A stretch of DNA of 64,000 bases from Halotia branconii CENA392 (lineage in GTDB: Bacteria > Cyanobacteriota > Cyanobacteriia > Cyanobacteriales > Nostocaceae): assembly GCF_029953635.1 (NCBI RefSeq), contig NZ_CP124543.1, forward strand, positions 2,397,455-2,461,454. Reading direction: 5' to 3'. Of this stretch, positions 1 through 8,991 are shown in pieces (within the stretch, counting starts at the first letter, position 1; every line of letters begins with the position of its first letter). Made by a program: the position numbers and the translations under genes. The notes below the pieces were generated by a model, which was given only the letters and a program-made list of their open reading frames with translations, did no database searches and had not been told where the DNA came from.

Positions 1-649
1 TGAGCAGCAGGCAAACCCAATTATTGAAGGTGATCCTAAGCTAATTCACTTCAAGTATTTCTTTACCCGCAAGCTTTTCCTGCTTAAGGAAAGTGATGCT
101 GTCGCTTTGTTCCCTGGTGGGTTTGGCACTCAAGATGAAGCTTTTGAGTGCATGACATTAAGTCAAACGGGTAAATTTGGCCCTGTGCCAGTAGTTTTAA
201 TTGATCATCCTGGTGGTGATTACTGGCAGTCTTGGAGTCAATATATTGATCAACAACTAGTGCAAAAAGGTTTAGTTAGTCCTGAAGACCCTAGCCTTTA
301 CACGGTGACAGATAATTTAGAAGTAGCTTGTAATGCCATTACTCGTTTTTATCAGGTTTATCACTCTAGCCGCTACGTAAGTGAACAGTTGGTAATTCGC
401 CTCACTTCCGATTTATCAGACTCGGAATTAGAGCAACTGAATGCTGAATTTAACGACATCTTAGTTAAAGGAAAAATTGAAAAAAGTCTGGCATTGCCTC
501 AAGAAAATCAAGACGAAACAGTGGAACTACCACGTCTAGTTTTGTATTTTAATCAGCGTGATTTGGGGCGTTTATATCAGATGATTGCCACGATTAATCA
601 AATGGGTGTGCCTTCGGTTGAGGAGAAGGCACACCCAGAACGGAAGTAG
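1..649 (+). CDS. LOG family protein, 5'-truncated by window edge
   Basis: The reading frame is open from base 2 and ends at TAG 647-649, so about 215 residues of the C-terminal part are visible and the start lies outside the window. The visible part carries PGGFGT followed by a downstream Glu (QDEAFE), the nucleotide-binding PGGxGT..E signature of the LOG / lysine decarboxylase-like Rossmann family. Members of this family include cytokinin-activating phosphoribohydrolases and PpnN-like nucleotide hydrolases. The roughly 180 residues after the motif are longer than in the short LOG proteins, so this may belong to a longer cyanobacterial subgroup. The exact substrate cannot be read from the sequence. 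A hairpin terminator follows 20 bp after the stop, so this gene ends its transcription unit. Confidence 0.8.
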   Translation, partial: EQQANPIIEGDPKLIHFKYFFTRKLFLLKESDAVALFPGGFGTQDEAFECMTLSQTGKFGPVPVVLIDHPGGDYWQSWSQYIDQQLVQKGLVSPEDPSLYTVTDNLEVACNAITRFYQVYHSSRYVSEQLVIRLTSDLSDSELEQLNAEFNDILVKGKIEKSLALPQENQDETVELPRLVLYFNQRDLGRLYQMIATINQMGVPSVEEKAHPERK

Positions 650-668
650 TACCGCTACGCAAAAGTTA

Positions 669-706
669 AAAAGCTGATCTTATTACAAAAGAACTCATCA
701 GCTTTT
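669..706 (+). terminator. hairpin terminator of the LOG-family gene
   Basis: Perfect 10-bp inverted repeat AAAAGCTGAT / ATCAGCTTTT (669-678 and 697-706) with an 18-nt loop, starting 20 bp after the stop codon. The 3' arm ends in a short T run, as expected for an intrinsic terminator. Confidence 0.6.
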
Positions 707-772
707 AGATCTTAAATTATAAAAAATACAGATTTGAATTAACTTATGACTTACGCACTGGTAACGAAAACT

Positions 773-909
773 AATACCAATTTCCGAAAAGAATGCGACA
801 GATACGTAGGTTGGGTTGACGTAAGGAAACCCAACACCTTCATCCATGTTGGGTTGCGCTGCGCTTAACCCAACCTACATGTGTCGCAAAGATTTTTTGA
901 ATTGGTATA
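773..909. repeat. palindromic MITE-like element, GTAGGTTGGGTT family
   Basis: About 137 bp with nested inverted ends. The outer AATACCAATT is matched by AATTGGTAT at the other end, then GCGACA by TGTCGC, and an inner GTAGGTTGGGTT by AACCCAACCTAC. It has no coding capacity. Related copies sit at 12908-12939 (partial) and 62002-62094. The structure suggests a non-autonomous mobile element or a dispersed cyanobacterial palindromic repeat. Confidence 0.65.
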
Positions 910-911
910 AG

Positions 912-1160
912 CCTTTACGATTACTACTCTTCTCCTTACAAAGACGCTACGCGTCTCGTTAGAGAAGCTATGCCGCAGGCTTTACAGCAGTCACTCAGGG
1001 GGAGCCACTGCGTTGGGCGGGTTCCCCGACGAAGTGCCGCCGACTTACTTGTAGCAAGTGGCGTGGAAACCCCCAAGACCGCGCTGCTTTACCGCTAACG
1101 CGTCTACGCTTTGCACCCTGCGGGAACGCTAAGAGCGAACGTAATAACGTAAAATCGTCA
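912..1160. repeat. GC-rich dispersed repeat in the dacB upstream spacer
   Basis: This is the second half of a 700-bp spacer without a gene. It is GC-rich compared with its surroundings and contains small palindromes such as GACGCTACGCGTC. Its block GGGGAGCCACTGCGTTG is the reverse complement of a block at about 30490-30510, so the two regions carry the same repeat family in opposite orientation. A short open frame through it is a by-product of the repeat and is not called. The stretch 1161-1353 shows only the dacB ribosome binding site. Confidence 0.6.
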
Positions 1161-1353
1161 TGCTTGCGTAAATAATGTTTTAAAATATACAAAATAGTTG
1201 CATTGTGAGCTATAAATCTTGTAAAAGAGCGATCGCATCCTATTTTGAACGTAAAAAACACTAGTTATCATGACTCAATGCTGATTAACTAAAAAAAGCG
1301 TGTATATTAGCACAGTAAACAACGGATTACGTTTTTAAATAGGGGAACAAAAC

Positions 1354-2673
1354 ATGCTGGAATTGTTGGGGTCAGGTTTAGTTTCTCTCTGGCTAGAAAT
1401 GGCTGGGGTACAAATTAAGCCATCAGATGCTTTAGATGCATTGGCTTGGCAAAGTAGTCCTGGCTTGGTTCTTGCCCCTGATCCAAATCCAACTGGGGTG
1501 AATACGGTAACAGCATATCTCAAGGGCTTAATCACATCGAAATTAGTCGCACAGAATCTGACTGAAAGTCAAGGAATTTGGATGCAGTCGGGGCCAATGC
1601 TCATGGCGAATCATCAAGGTACGACACCACTACCAGCTGCCTCTTTAACTAAAATTGCAACTTCACTAGTTGCTTTGAAAACTTGGGGTTCAGACCATCA
1701 ATTTGAGACTTTAGTGAGCGCTACAGGGCCAGTTGTTAATGGTGTATTGCAAGGTGATTTAGTGATTACTGGCGGTGGCGATCCGATGTTTGTCTGGGAG
1801 GAAGCGATCGCTCTTGGCAATACTTTAAATAAAATGGGAATCAAGCAGGTAAAAGGAAATTTGGTGATTACTGGCAATTTTGCTATGAATTTCCAACGTC
1901 ATCCATTTTTGGCGGGTCAAATGCTCAAACAAGCATTGAATCATCAAATTTGGACTCGTCCTGCAAATTATATCTACTCAACTATGCCTAAGGGAACGCC
2001 TAAACCTCATGTGGCGATCGCGGGTAAAATCAAAGTCGAAGCGCAACCGAATCCTCAACAAACTTTGTTGGTACGTCACTACTCTTTATCATTGCAGCGA
2101 TTAATTAAAGAGATGAACGTTTTCAGCAACAATGAGATGGCAGAAATGCTAGCGGAGTCGGTAGGAGGTGCAGGAATTGTGCAATTAAAAGCTGCTAACC
2201 TTGCTAGAGTCCCTAATTCAGAAATTCAGTTAATCAATGGTTCAGGACTGGGGCCAGAAAATCGCATTTCGCCTAGAGCTGTTTGTGCAATGTTAATGGC
2301 ACTACAACGAGAAGCTGCTGCTAATCAGTTAAATTTAGCTGATTTATTTCCTATGTCCGGGTTCGACCACCGAGGGACAATTCATAATAGACATATTCCC
2401 GTTGCTACTGTGATCAAAACTGGTACTCTTCGCGATGTCAGTAGTTTAGCAGGCGTAATGCCTACACGTGATCGCGGTTTAGTTTGGTTTGCCATTATTA
2501 ACCGTGGTACAAATCCATCAGGTTTCCGTATTCAGCAAGACAAGCTTTTGCAAAGTCTTGTACAACAGTTACAATTACCTGCAAACGTTCCGACTGCGCT
2601 GACTCCCCACTCAATCAATTCGTTACCAGAACTAGGTGCAACTAGTCGTAATGAAATTTTATTTAACAGTTAG
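1354..2673 (+). CDS. dacB: D-alanyl-D-alanine carboxypeptidase, PBP4 / peptidase S13 family
   Basis: 439 residues. The three active-site motifs of penicillin-binding proteins are present in order: SLTK (Ser97, Lys100), SNN (258-260) and KTG (355-357). Enzymes of this class remove the terminal D-Ala from peptidoglycan pentapeptides and can cut cross-links in the periplasm. The long stretch between motifs 1 and 2 fits the S13 (PBP4) type rather than the S11 type. The ATG start is supported by AGGGGA about 9 nt upstream. The N-terminus is moderately hydrophobic and could be a signal or anchor, although it is not a classic signal peptide. It converges on lptC, 31 bp away. The family call is strong; endopeptidase versus carboxypeptidase activity is not decided. 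Confidence 0.9.
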   Translation: MLELLGSGLVSLWLEMAGVQIKPSDALDALAWQSSPGLVLAPDPNPTGVNTVTAYLKGLITSKLVAQNLTESQGIWMQSGPMLMANHQGTTPLPAASLTKIATSLVALKTWGSDHQFETLVSATGPVVNGVLQGDLVITGGGDPMFVWEEAIALGNTLNKMGIKQVKGNLVITGNFAMNFQRHPFLAGQMLKQALNHQIWTRPANYIYSTMPKGTPKPHVAIAGKIKVEAQPNPQQTLLVRHYSLSLQRLIKEMNVFSNNEMAEMLAESVGGAGIVQLKAANLARVPNSEIQLINGSGLGPENRISPRAVCAMLMALQREAAANQLNLADLFPMSGFDHRGTIHNRHIPVATVIKTGTLRDVSSLAGVMPTRDRGLVWFAIINRGTNPSGFRIQQDKLLQSLVQQLQLPANVPTALTPHSINSLPELGATSRNEILFNS

Positions 2674-2704
2674 TTAATGGTGTTTAAGAGTTTTTAGCCA
2701 TTGA

Positions 2705-3853
2705 CTACTGGCGCTTGGGTTTTTCTTGCGGAATAATCTCTGTCACGACTCTACCGCCAGATTGACCACCCTTGACAACAATGTTTTCTGTTTGCAGATT
2801 ACCAACGGCTGTTTCACCAGTAAAATTTAATGGCGGATCAACTTGCCGATAAACTACATTTCCTTGCCCTTCTAATAACTTCTTGTCGAGATACCAAGTA
2901 AGTTTCTGAGATTTAAGGGTCTGACGACGTTGCCCAACAGCGTTAACATTTCCTGTTAAATAAACTATTTTTTGTGGTATCTGCATTTCGCCTTGATTGG
3001 CAGTCACATTTACATTTTCTGCACGATGGAATACGCGCACAGGAGAATTTGTAGTCACAGTTTCCGTGTTCATATTCCAAGTCATAGAGTTACTAGCTAT
3101 TTGCATTGGTGGATCTAGTAAGTCTATTTGGGCATTTTGTTTGATAGTGGCAATTTTAGTTTTTAAATTAACTTCGGCAGAACTTCCTTTGCCACGGTCG
3201 GTAATTTGATTATTTTTATAACGGTCAATTTGTACAGGGCGATCGCCAATCAATTTATTTTCTTTAATTTGCCAAATTAAATGTTCAGTTCGCATTTGCA
3301 TTTGGGGATCAGCGGAATTTGCGACTACTCCTCCAGAAAATTCTACTCTTTGCTCACGAGTTTTGACTCGCGCTTCTTGTGCTACTGCTTTTAATTGTTT
3401 ATGGCTACCATTGACTTGATTACGCACAATCAATAAATCTTCTTGCGGTCGCCATTCTAACTCATTGCCTTGCAGTATAATACCATTATTTGGGTCTGTA
3501 GCAAATATTTTTCCTTTCAAAAACAGTTGTTTCCCATCCTGTTCAATATCTGCCTGCTCTGCTTTTATTTGGTAAACTACTTTGCCATCTTGATACAGTT
3601 CACCATAAGGATTTTCTGCCTGACCAATTTGTTTTTCTTTAGTATATTTTGCTTGTTTAGCGTTGACTTTCCAAATAGGTCGCCCTACTTCATCAAACTG
3701 TTCAAAAGCAACACCAAAAAAAGTTAACTTACTATCTTGGGAGGATGAACCTGAATCCTTTGATTTAGAAGCCGTGGGGAATTTACTCCCACAAGCAACT
3801 AATCCAGTTAATAATAAAAAAGTTAAAGGCAGGTAATACCAATTTTTTTTCAT
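2705..3853 (-). CDS. lptC: LPS export protein LptC-like lipoprotein
   Basis: 382 residues. It begins with a lipoprotein signal peptide: positively charged start, hydrophobic core and lipobox LVAC with Cys21. The rest is rich in short beta-strand repeats (patterns such as VRVKTREQRVEFSGG and LTGNVNAVG), as in the LptC/LptA beta-jellyroll fold. LptC links the inner-membrane LptBFG transporter to the periplasmic LPS bridge. Cyanobacterial members are about twice the length of the E. coli protein, and this one fits that. The N-terminal part matches the LptC pattern of a lipidated anchor followed by the sequence FFGVAFEQFDEVGRPIW. The downstream neighbour is convergent dacB, so the context is cell envelope. 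Confidence 0.8.
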   Translation of the reverse strand: MKKNWYYLPLTFLLLTGLVACGSKFPTASKSKDSGSSSQDSKLTFFGVAFEQFDEVGRPIWKVNAKQAKYTKEKQIGQAENPYGELYQDGKVVYQIKAEQADIEQDGKQLFLKGKIFATDPNNGIILQGNELEWRPQEDLLIVRNQVNGSHKQLKAVAQEARVKTREQRVEFSGGVVANSADPQMQMRTEHLIWQIKENKLIGDRPVQIDRYKNNQITDRGKGSSAEVNLKTKIATIKQNAQIDLLDPPMQIASNSMTWNMNTETVTTNSPVRVFHRAENVNVTANQGEMQIPQKIVYLTGNVNAVGQRRQTLKSQKLTWYLDKKLLEGQGNVVYRQVDPPLNFTGETAVGNLQTENIVVKGGQSGGRVVTEIIPQEKPKRQ

Positions 3854-3953
3854 TTGTCAAAAATCTATGGAAATTAATAGAAGTGAAATAATTTTTTTAG
3901 TTACTTCCTGTTCGATGAATTTCCTATCTTTTTGTTCCTGCCTTTTTGATGTT

Positions 3954-4586
3954 TCATGAATCTTGAATTTCTAGTTGTCCCTCACTATCTCGTGGATCGT
4001 CTAAGAAACCCATAGCCGATAACGGTCGATATGGATAGCTTTGGCGTGGAGTTTTTTGAATATCTTCTTTAACGGCTTCTAAATCAATGTAGCGATCGCT
4101 AACATTGATTAAGCTATCACTAGTCATTGAGCGTAAACTGACCACTTCTACCCGCACACCGCGATAGCTGACTGAATTGACCGCATAAGCTAAATCACCA
4201 TCACCACTGACTAAAACTGCGGTATCATAAGAGTCTACTAAAGCCATCATATCTACGGCTATTTCTACATCCAGGTTGGCTTTTTTAGAACCATCTGGTA
4301 GTTGTACTAAATCTTTAGCAATGACTCTATAACCATTGCGACGCATCCACAGCAAAAACCCTTGTTGTTTCTCGTTTGTCCTGTCTACTCCTGTGTAGAA
4401 GAAGGCACGCAGTAATCTAGAACCGCCAGTTAACCGACACAATAACTTCGTGTAATCAATTTCGATTCCTAATTGTAATGCGGCATAAAATAAATTTGAG
4501 CCATCAATAAATATGGCGACTCGACCCCGATTCTCTAAAACCTGTTCTGGCGTAAATATTGAATCGTTTTCCAAATTGTTCAACAT
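3954..4586 (-). CDS. LabA-like NYN domain protein (DUF88)
   Basis: 210 residues. The NYN (PIN-like nuclease) fold is shown by FIDGSN (Asp28, Asn31), NLDVEIAVDMM (Asp106, Asp112) and SGDGD (Asp129, Asp131), the acidic residues that bind metal in this family. The domain spans about residues 20-165 and a short polar tail follows. In Synechococcus the relative LabA takes part in circadian output as a repressor; other family members are suspected RNases. All acidic positions are kept, so nuclease activity is possible. It lies upstream of lptC in the same direction with a 100-bp gap. The family call is firm, but a circadian role here is inference only. Confidence 0.85.
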   Translation of the reverse strand: MLNNLENDSIFTPEQVLENRGRVAIFIDGSNLFYAALQLGIEIDYTKLLCRLTGGSRLLRAFFYTGVDRTNEKQQGFLLWMRRNGYRVIAKDLVQLPDGSKKANLDVEIAVDMMALVDSYDTAVLVSGDGDLAYAVNSVSYRGVRVEVVSLRSMTSDSLINVSDRYIDLEAVKEDIQKTPRQSYPYRPLSAMGFLDDPRDSEGQLEIQDS

Positions 4587-4743
4587 TGATGTGATACCTC
4601 AGTTTTTATTTTTGTTATTTTTGATACAAATTTTCAAGTTTTACATGCTAGAGCTATTTATGATAATGTTTGGGAGCTAATAGATATTTTTTAGTCCCTT
4701 TTTTTGAGAAGAAAGTCAGAAATTGAGTAGAAGATTAAAAGAA

Positions 4744-6345
4744 TTAATCGTTTTTAGGGAGATCTATGCGCTTAAAGATAGGCTGAGGCTTACCCAAGTG
4801 TTGATTACTGGATAGTACTCCCCACTTCGCATGGGTGCAAAATGGCACAGCCGTTACACTTTCTATTTGATCGTTAAAGTCAATTCCAAAGCCCAGCTGC
4901 TGATAAATATCGCTACTGATATTCGGAATAACAGGAGAAAGAAGATAAGCTGCTAGTCTAACAGATTCTAAAACTGCGTAAAGTACTTCTTCCACTTCCT
5001 GCTGCTGCCCTTGTTTATATAATGACCAAGGGGCTTGATCGTCAATAAACTTATTGCTGGCTTGTACCAACGAAAGGATAGCCTCACAAGCTTGACTGAA
5101 AGCTAGCGCTTGGTATGCTTGCTTTACCTGTTCCCCTAGACGTAAACCAATTGCTTTTAACGGGTTTTCGCTAGGAATGGCTTCATTGGCAATTGGCAGT
5201 ACATCGCCAGTGCAGTATTTTTTCACCATGTTCAAGCTACGATTTAACAAATTACCTAAATCATTTGCCAAATCTGCATTTAAAACATTAATGAATCTAA
5301 CTTCATTAAAATCGCCATCTTTGCCAAATTCGATTTCCTTAAGGAAGTAATAACGAACAGCATCACTACCATAGCGCTGAACAAGGGTTACAGGATCAAG
5401 GGTGTTACCCAGCGTTTTCCCCATTTTCTGACCATCTTTGGTCAAAAAGCCATGGCCGAATACTTGTTTAGGTAAGGGTAAGTCTGCTGACAACAACATG
5501 GCTGGCCAGTAAACTGCATGAAAGCGGAGGATATCTTTACCAATCAGGTGCAAGTTAATCGGCCACCATTTTGCCAAGGCATTTGCTAAGGTTGGTTCTG
5601 TATTTGGTTCTAATAATGCGGTGACATAACCTAGTAGTGCATCAAACCACACATAAAGGGTGTGCTGGGGATCAATTGGTACAGGAAAACCCCAATCTAG
5701 ATTTACTCGCGAAATCGAAAAGTCTTGTAATCCCTGAGCGACAAAGTTTAGGACTTCGTTTCGGCGGCTGGCTGGCTGAATAAAATTAGGTTGCGATTGA
5801 TAAAACTCTTCTAGTTGAGTTTGATACTTAGATAAGCGAAAAAAGTAGTTTTGCTCGTCTCTCCACTCAACTTCTTTGTTAGTATGAATAGGGCAACGGT
5901 GTCCCTCTAACAGTTCTCGTTCTTCCTTAAATTCTTCGCAGGATACGCAGTACCAACCTTTCTGCTGTCCTTGGTAAATATCACCTTTTTCCCAAACTCG
6001 CCCAAAAAACTCTTTAACAATTGCCTGGTGACGAACAGCGGTAGTTCGACTAAAGCGATCATATTGAATATTTAATAACTGCCATAAATTGATAAAATTA
6101 GGTACAATGTTATCGCAAAATTCTTGGGGTGGTAACCCTTTATTTTCAGCGGCGCGCTGAATTTTCTGCCCGTGTTCATCTGTACCTGTAATTAATATTA
6201 CCTGCCGTCCCAACAGCCTTTGAAACCTTGCTACAGCGTCCGCTGCCATTGTGGGATAGGCACTACCAAGGTGGGGGATATCGTTGACATAATATAACGG
6301 TGTAGTTAGCGCAAATGTTTTTTCTGTTTGATCCACTATATTCAT
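4744..6345 (-). CDS. metG: methionyl-tRNA synthetase
   Basis: 533 residues, a class I aminoacyl-tRNA synthetase that charges tRNA-Met in the cytoplasm. The ATP-binding signatures are HLGS (residues 25-28, a HIGH variant) and KMGKT (307-311, a KMSKS variant). The CP-domain knuckle has Cys133, Cys136, Cys151 and a nearby His154. ITGTDEHGQ, VWFDALLGY and the anticodon-binding helices after residue 390 also match MetRS. It is the short form that lacks the C-terminal tRNA-binding (Trbp111-like) extension. It stands alone on the minus strand with a 377-bp AT-rich upstream region. Confidence 0.97.
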   Translation of the reverse strand: MNIVDQTEKTFALTTPLYYVNDIPHLGSAYPTMAADAVARFQRLLGRQVILITGTDEHGQKIQRAAENKGLPPQEFCDNIVPNFINLWQLLNIQYDRFSRTTAVRHQAIVKEFFGRVWEKGDIYQGQQKGWYCVSCEEFKEERELLEGHRCPIHTNKEVEWRDEQNYFFRLSKYQTQLEEFYQSQPNFIQPASRRNEVLNFVAQGLQDFSISRVNLDWGFPVPIDPQHTLYVWFDALLGYVTALLEPNTEPTLANALAKWWPINLHLIGKDILRFHAVYWPAMLLSADLPLPKQVFGHGFLTKDGQKMGKTLGNTLDPVTLVQRYGSDAVRYYFLKEIEFGKDGDFNEVRFINVLNADLANDLGNLLNRSLNMVKKYCTGDVLPIANEAIPSENPLKAIGLRLGEQVKQAYQALAFSQACEAILSLVQASNKFIDDQAPWSLYKQGQQQEVEEVLYAVLESVRLAAYLLSPVIPNISSDIYQQLGFGIDFNDQIESVTAVPFCTHAKWGVLSSNQHLGKPQPIFKRIDLPKND

Positions 6346-6722
6346 GCAGATAAAAAATAAATTATTAAAACGTTTTATATTTAGTTTTTAACGGCAAAAC
6401 CACAAAATTGTATAACATTACTATCATTTCTTCAAACTGCACCTTAATAATAGCAAAGTTATGAAACCCAAAATTGTTTTTTATTACATATAATTCTCAT
6501 GAATTTCTAGCCGAAATACGCAAAATAACTGCTCGTAATTATTTTGAATGCTTTTCATTACATGTATTGTGACTATAAGTACATAAATCAAAAACTCAAA
6601 AAATTAACTGTCTAGATGAATAAAACATTTCTATCTTAAGACGGTCATAGTAACAGTAAAGAAATGTAAAACTTAGGTTAAGACCGACTAAGATATTTTC
6701 CGAAAAAGCACATTGATTAGAT
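6346..6722. other. divergent AT-rich spacer between metG and the PlsC-type gene
   Basis: No gene, repeat family or clear hairpin is seen in these 377 bp. The promoters of the divergent metG and acyltransferase genes must lie here, but no element can be placed with confidence. Confidence 0.4.
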
Positions 6723-7448
6723 ATGAGTCTAAATAGCCCCCTGGATTTTTCTCGTCAGTTCCTGGCGGCATTTTCAACGCAAATGTTTCGCTATTACGAA
6801 GATCGCATTCCCCAGGATACAAGTTTATTGGTAGTCAGCAATCACCGTAGTTTTATGGATGCGCTGGTTTTAATGGCAGCGCTATCAAATCCAATTCGCT
6901 TTGCTTGCCATCACTATATGGGACAAGTGCCAATCATGCGGGAGATTGTCACAGGACAATTAGGGTGTTTTCCGTTGGAGGAAACCCAAAATCGTCAACA
7001 GAACTTTTTTATGCAATCACAGCGACTATTACAGTCAAAACAGTTGGTGGGAGTATTTCCCGAAGGCACTGAACCAATGGTAAAATTTACTCAGCCAAAT
7101 CAGTTAGGTGAGTTTCAGCGGGGATTTGCTCATTTGGCATTGAAAGCTGATGTGCAGGATTTAGCAATCTTGCCGATCGCGATCGCTTCTTTAGAAGAGA
7201 TTAATACAAATGGTTTTCCTTTACGAGTATTGAGTTTATTCGATCCTTCAGAACCTTTATTTAATCAATCTGGTTGGCATCCCCTGGTGATATATCGTCG
7301 AATTGCTGTGTTAATTGGCCGCCCTTACTGGATTACCCCACAACATCAAAAAAAATATCATGGTAAACAAGCAAAAACTGTTGTGGCTGAACTAACAGAA
7401 CATTGTCATAGCGAAATTGCTAATTTGCTACATCAAGGTTGTTATTAG
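6723..7448 (+). CDS. PlsC-type lysophospholipid/glycerol acyltransferase
   Basis: 241 residues. It carries the acyltransferase motif NHRSFMD (His41, Asp46, the catalytic HX4D pair) and FPEGT (112-116, substrate phosphate binding). Family members move an acyl chain from acyl-ACP or acyl-CoA to a glycerol-based or similar acceptor at the membrane. The sequence is not close enough to the standard housekeeping PlsC for a firm 1-acyl-glycerol-3-phosphate assignment. An alpha/beta hydrolase of the type found in plant phytyl ester synthases follows on the same strand after about 340 bp. Plant phytyl ester synthases carry both domains in one chain, so this may be the acyltransferase half of a split system (inference). 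Confidence 0.85.
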   Translation: MSLNSPLDFSRQFLAAFSTQMFRYYEDRIPQDTSLLVVSNHRSFMDALVLMAALSNPIRFACHHYMGQVPIMREIVTGQLGCFPLEETQNRQQNFFMQSQRLLQSKQLVGVFPEGTEPMVKFTQPNQLGEFQRGFAHLALKADVQDLAILPIAIASLEEINTNGFPLRVLSLFDPSEPLFNQSGWHPLVIYRRIAVLIGRPYWITPQHQKKYHGKQAKTVVAELTEHCHSEIANLLHQGCY

Positions 7449-7792
7449 AATTTTAAATGTTAATGATATATTTTGTTTATCTATTAAATACCTTGTTTTA
7501 ATTAACTTTAATTTTACATGCTTATAAGAATATATTCATTACAAATCAAATAAATTATGTGATTTCTTTCCTAAAGTTTACTTATTTCTGTCATCAGCAA
7601 TCCTAATTGAAGTAAATTGAGTTATTTTTAACTCATCAAATTATATTCAATGTAGTTTTGATCACCACGCTATGATTTTGTGAGATTTTTATGTGCTGTT
7701 GGGCTTAAGCTCTTATGTAACACTGATAATTAAAGTATTAGTTTTCATTGGGAAAGCTATATAAAGTCGAGAAGTTGAATTTAAATTTTACA
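7449..7792. other. AT-rich spacer
   Basis: Very AT-rich, with no gene or repeat recognised. A TTG at 7748 would extend the hydrolase by 15 residues, but no Shine-Dalgarno sequence supports either start. Confidence 0.4.
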
Positions 7793-8614
7793 ATGCCAGA
7801 AGTTGAGCTAAAGCCTTGTTTCCTTACTCCCAAACGAGTACAACCAGATTACCCGCTATTTGTGTATTTGCCAGGAATGGATGGAACTGGTCAATTATTG
7901 AGAACGCAAACCGCCGGATTAGAAGCTGGTTTTGATGTCCGTTGTTTGGCGATCCCCCGACAAGACCTCACCACGTGGGATATCCTTGCTAATAACGTTT
8001 GGGAATTGATTGGTGAGGAATTAGCAAAAACCTCGCGCAAATCAGTTTATTTATGTGGTGAATCGTTTGGAGGTTGCTTGGCGATGAAAGTAGCCATCCA
8101 AGCACCACAGTTATTTAAACGAATTATCCTGATTAATCCAGCCTCAGCTTTTAATCTTCGTCCTTGGTTAAATTGGGCATCTCAACTAACATCATTAGTG
8201 CCAGAATCTCTTTATGATATTGGTGCATTAGGATTATTGCCATTTTTAGCATCTTTAGCACGCATAAGTAGAAGCGATCGCCACGAACTACTGAAAACTA
8301 TGCGTTCTGTACCAGCCGCAACAGTGCTTTGGCGATTATCTTTGTTGCGAGAATTTGATGTGAGTGAAGACCAATTACGTCGTCTTACCCAACCAGTTTT
8401 ACTGATTGCTGGTGCTAGCGATCGCCTTTTACCTTCTGTGAGTGAAGTTAAGCGGATAGGAGATATATTACCTAACTCCAAGACAATAATCTTACCTGAA
8501 AGTGGACATGCGTGTTTGCTAGAAAAGAATATTAATCTCTATGAAATTCTTAAGGATAAAAATTTTTTAGATAGTAAACCTGCAACGGCTAAAGAATTAG
8601 AGTTGAGAGGTTAG
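7793..8614 (+). CDS. alpha/beta hydrolase, phytyl-ester-synthase-like
   Basis: About 273 residues from the ATG at 7793; an in-frame TTG at 7748 gives 288. The fold is shown by VYLPGMDGTG (oxyanion region), the nucleophile elbow GESFGG and a C-terminal GASDRLLPS ... SGHACLLE that supplies the Asp and His of the triad. The PGMDGTG segment and its spacing resemble the hydrolase domain of plant and cyanobacterial esterase/lipase/thioesterase proteins (phytyl ester synthase group), which handle phytol and fatty acids from lipid breakdown. The fused acyltransferase domain is missing, but a separate PlsC-type gene lies just upstream. The substrate is not shown by the sequence. A 63-residue gene follows after 5 bp and may be co-translated. 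Confidence 0.8.
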   Translation: MPEVELKPCFLTPKRVQPDYPLFVYLPGMDGTGQLLRTQTAGLEAGFDVRCLAIPRQDLTTWDILANNVWELIGEELAKTSRKSVYLCGESFGGCLAMKVAIQAPQLFKRIILINPASAFNLRPWLNWASQLTSLVPESLYDIGALGLLPFLASLARISRSDRHELLKTMRSVPAATVLWRLSLLREFDVSEDQLRRLTQPVLLIAGASDRLLPSVSEVKRIGDILPNSKTIILPESGHACLLEKNINLYEILKDKNFLDSKPATAKELELRG

Positions 8615-8619
8615 AGTGA

Positions 8620-8811
8620 ATGAAGAACAACTCAAACAAGTCAGCAATTTTATTGCTTTCTTCAAATTTCGTAGCTGACATCCTAACTGAAAATATAGAT
8701 ACAAACGAAATAACTAATCTCTACAGTGAATTTGGTGAGGAAGATCAAAGGCTTGCTGAAGAACAATTAGATGAATACGCTAAACTGCTTAAGCAAGAAA
8801 ATCAAGAATGA
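8620..8811 (+). CDS. small acidic protein of unknown function
   Basis: 63 residues, not recognised. It begins 5 bp after the hydrolase stop, with an AGAGG-like sequence just upstream inside the end of that gene, so translational coupling is likely. The C-terminal half (EFGEEDQRLAEEQLDEYAKLLKQ) is a charged amphipathic helix; the N-terminal half is uncharged and mixed. It has no signal peptide or Cys motif. It may be a small partner or regulator of the hydrolase, which is inference from position only. Confidence 0.55.
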   Translation: MKNNSNKSAILLLSSNFVADILTENIDTNEITNLYSEFGEEDQRLAEEQLDEYAKLLKQENQE

Positions 8812-8835
8812 CTAAGTAATTACTATCCTCTTTTT

Positions 8836-8858
8836 GGTGTTGCATAAATGCGGGATGA
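8836..8858. repeat. solo end of the GGCGTTGC-type element
   Basis: The sequence GGTGTTGCATAAATGCGGG is nearly the same as the left end of the MITE-like element at 46683-46848. No matching right end is seen nearby, so this looks like a decayed or partial copy. Confidence 0.4.
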
Positions 8859-8991
8859 TTTTTATCACGCAGAGAGAATTAGGAGTATTCCTGTTTCCTA
8901 TTTCTTTTTAAATTTGTGCTTGTTGGAAGATGTCAAGCCCCTCAAACTTTCGCTAAATATAAAGAGAGGCTTTACAGGATGATGTCAAACA

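Noticed and set aside
995..1261. 88-residue minus-strand open frame upstream of dacB
   Set aside because: It lies in the dispersed GC-rich repeat, has Arg/Ser-rich random composition and no ribosome binding site. The same kind of frame occurs in the related repeat near 30400.
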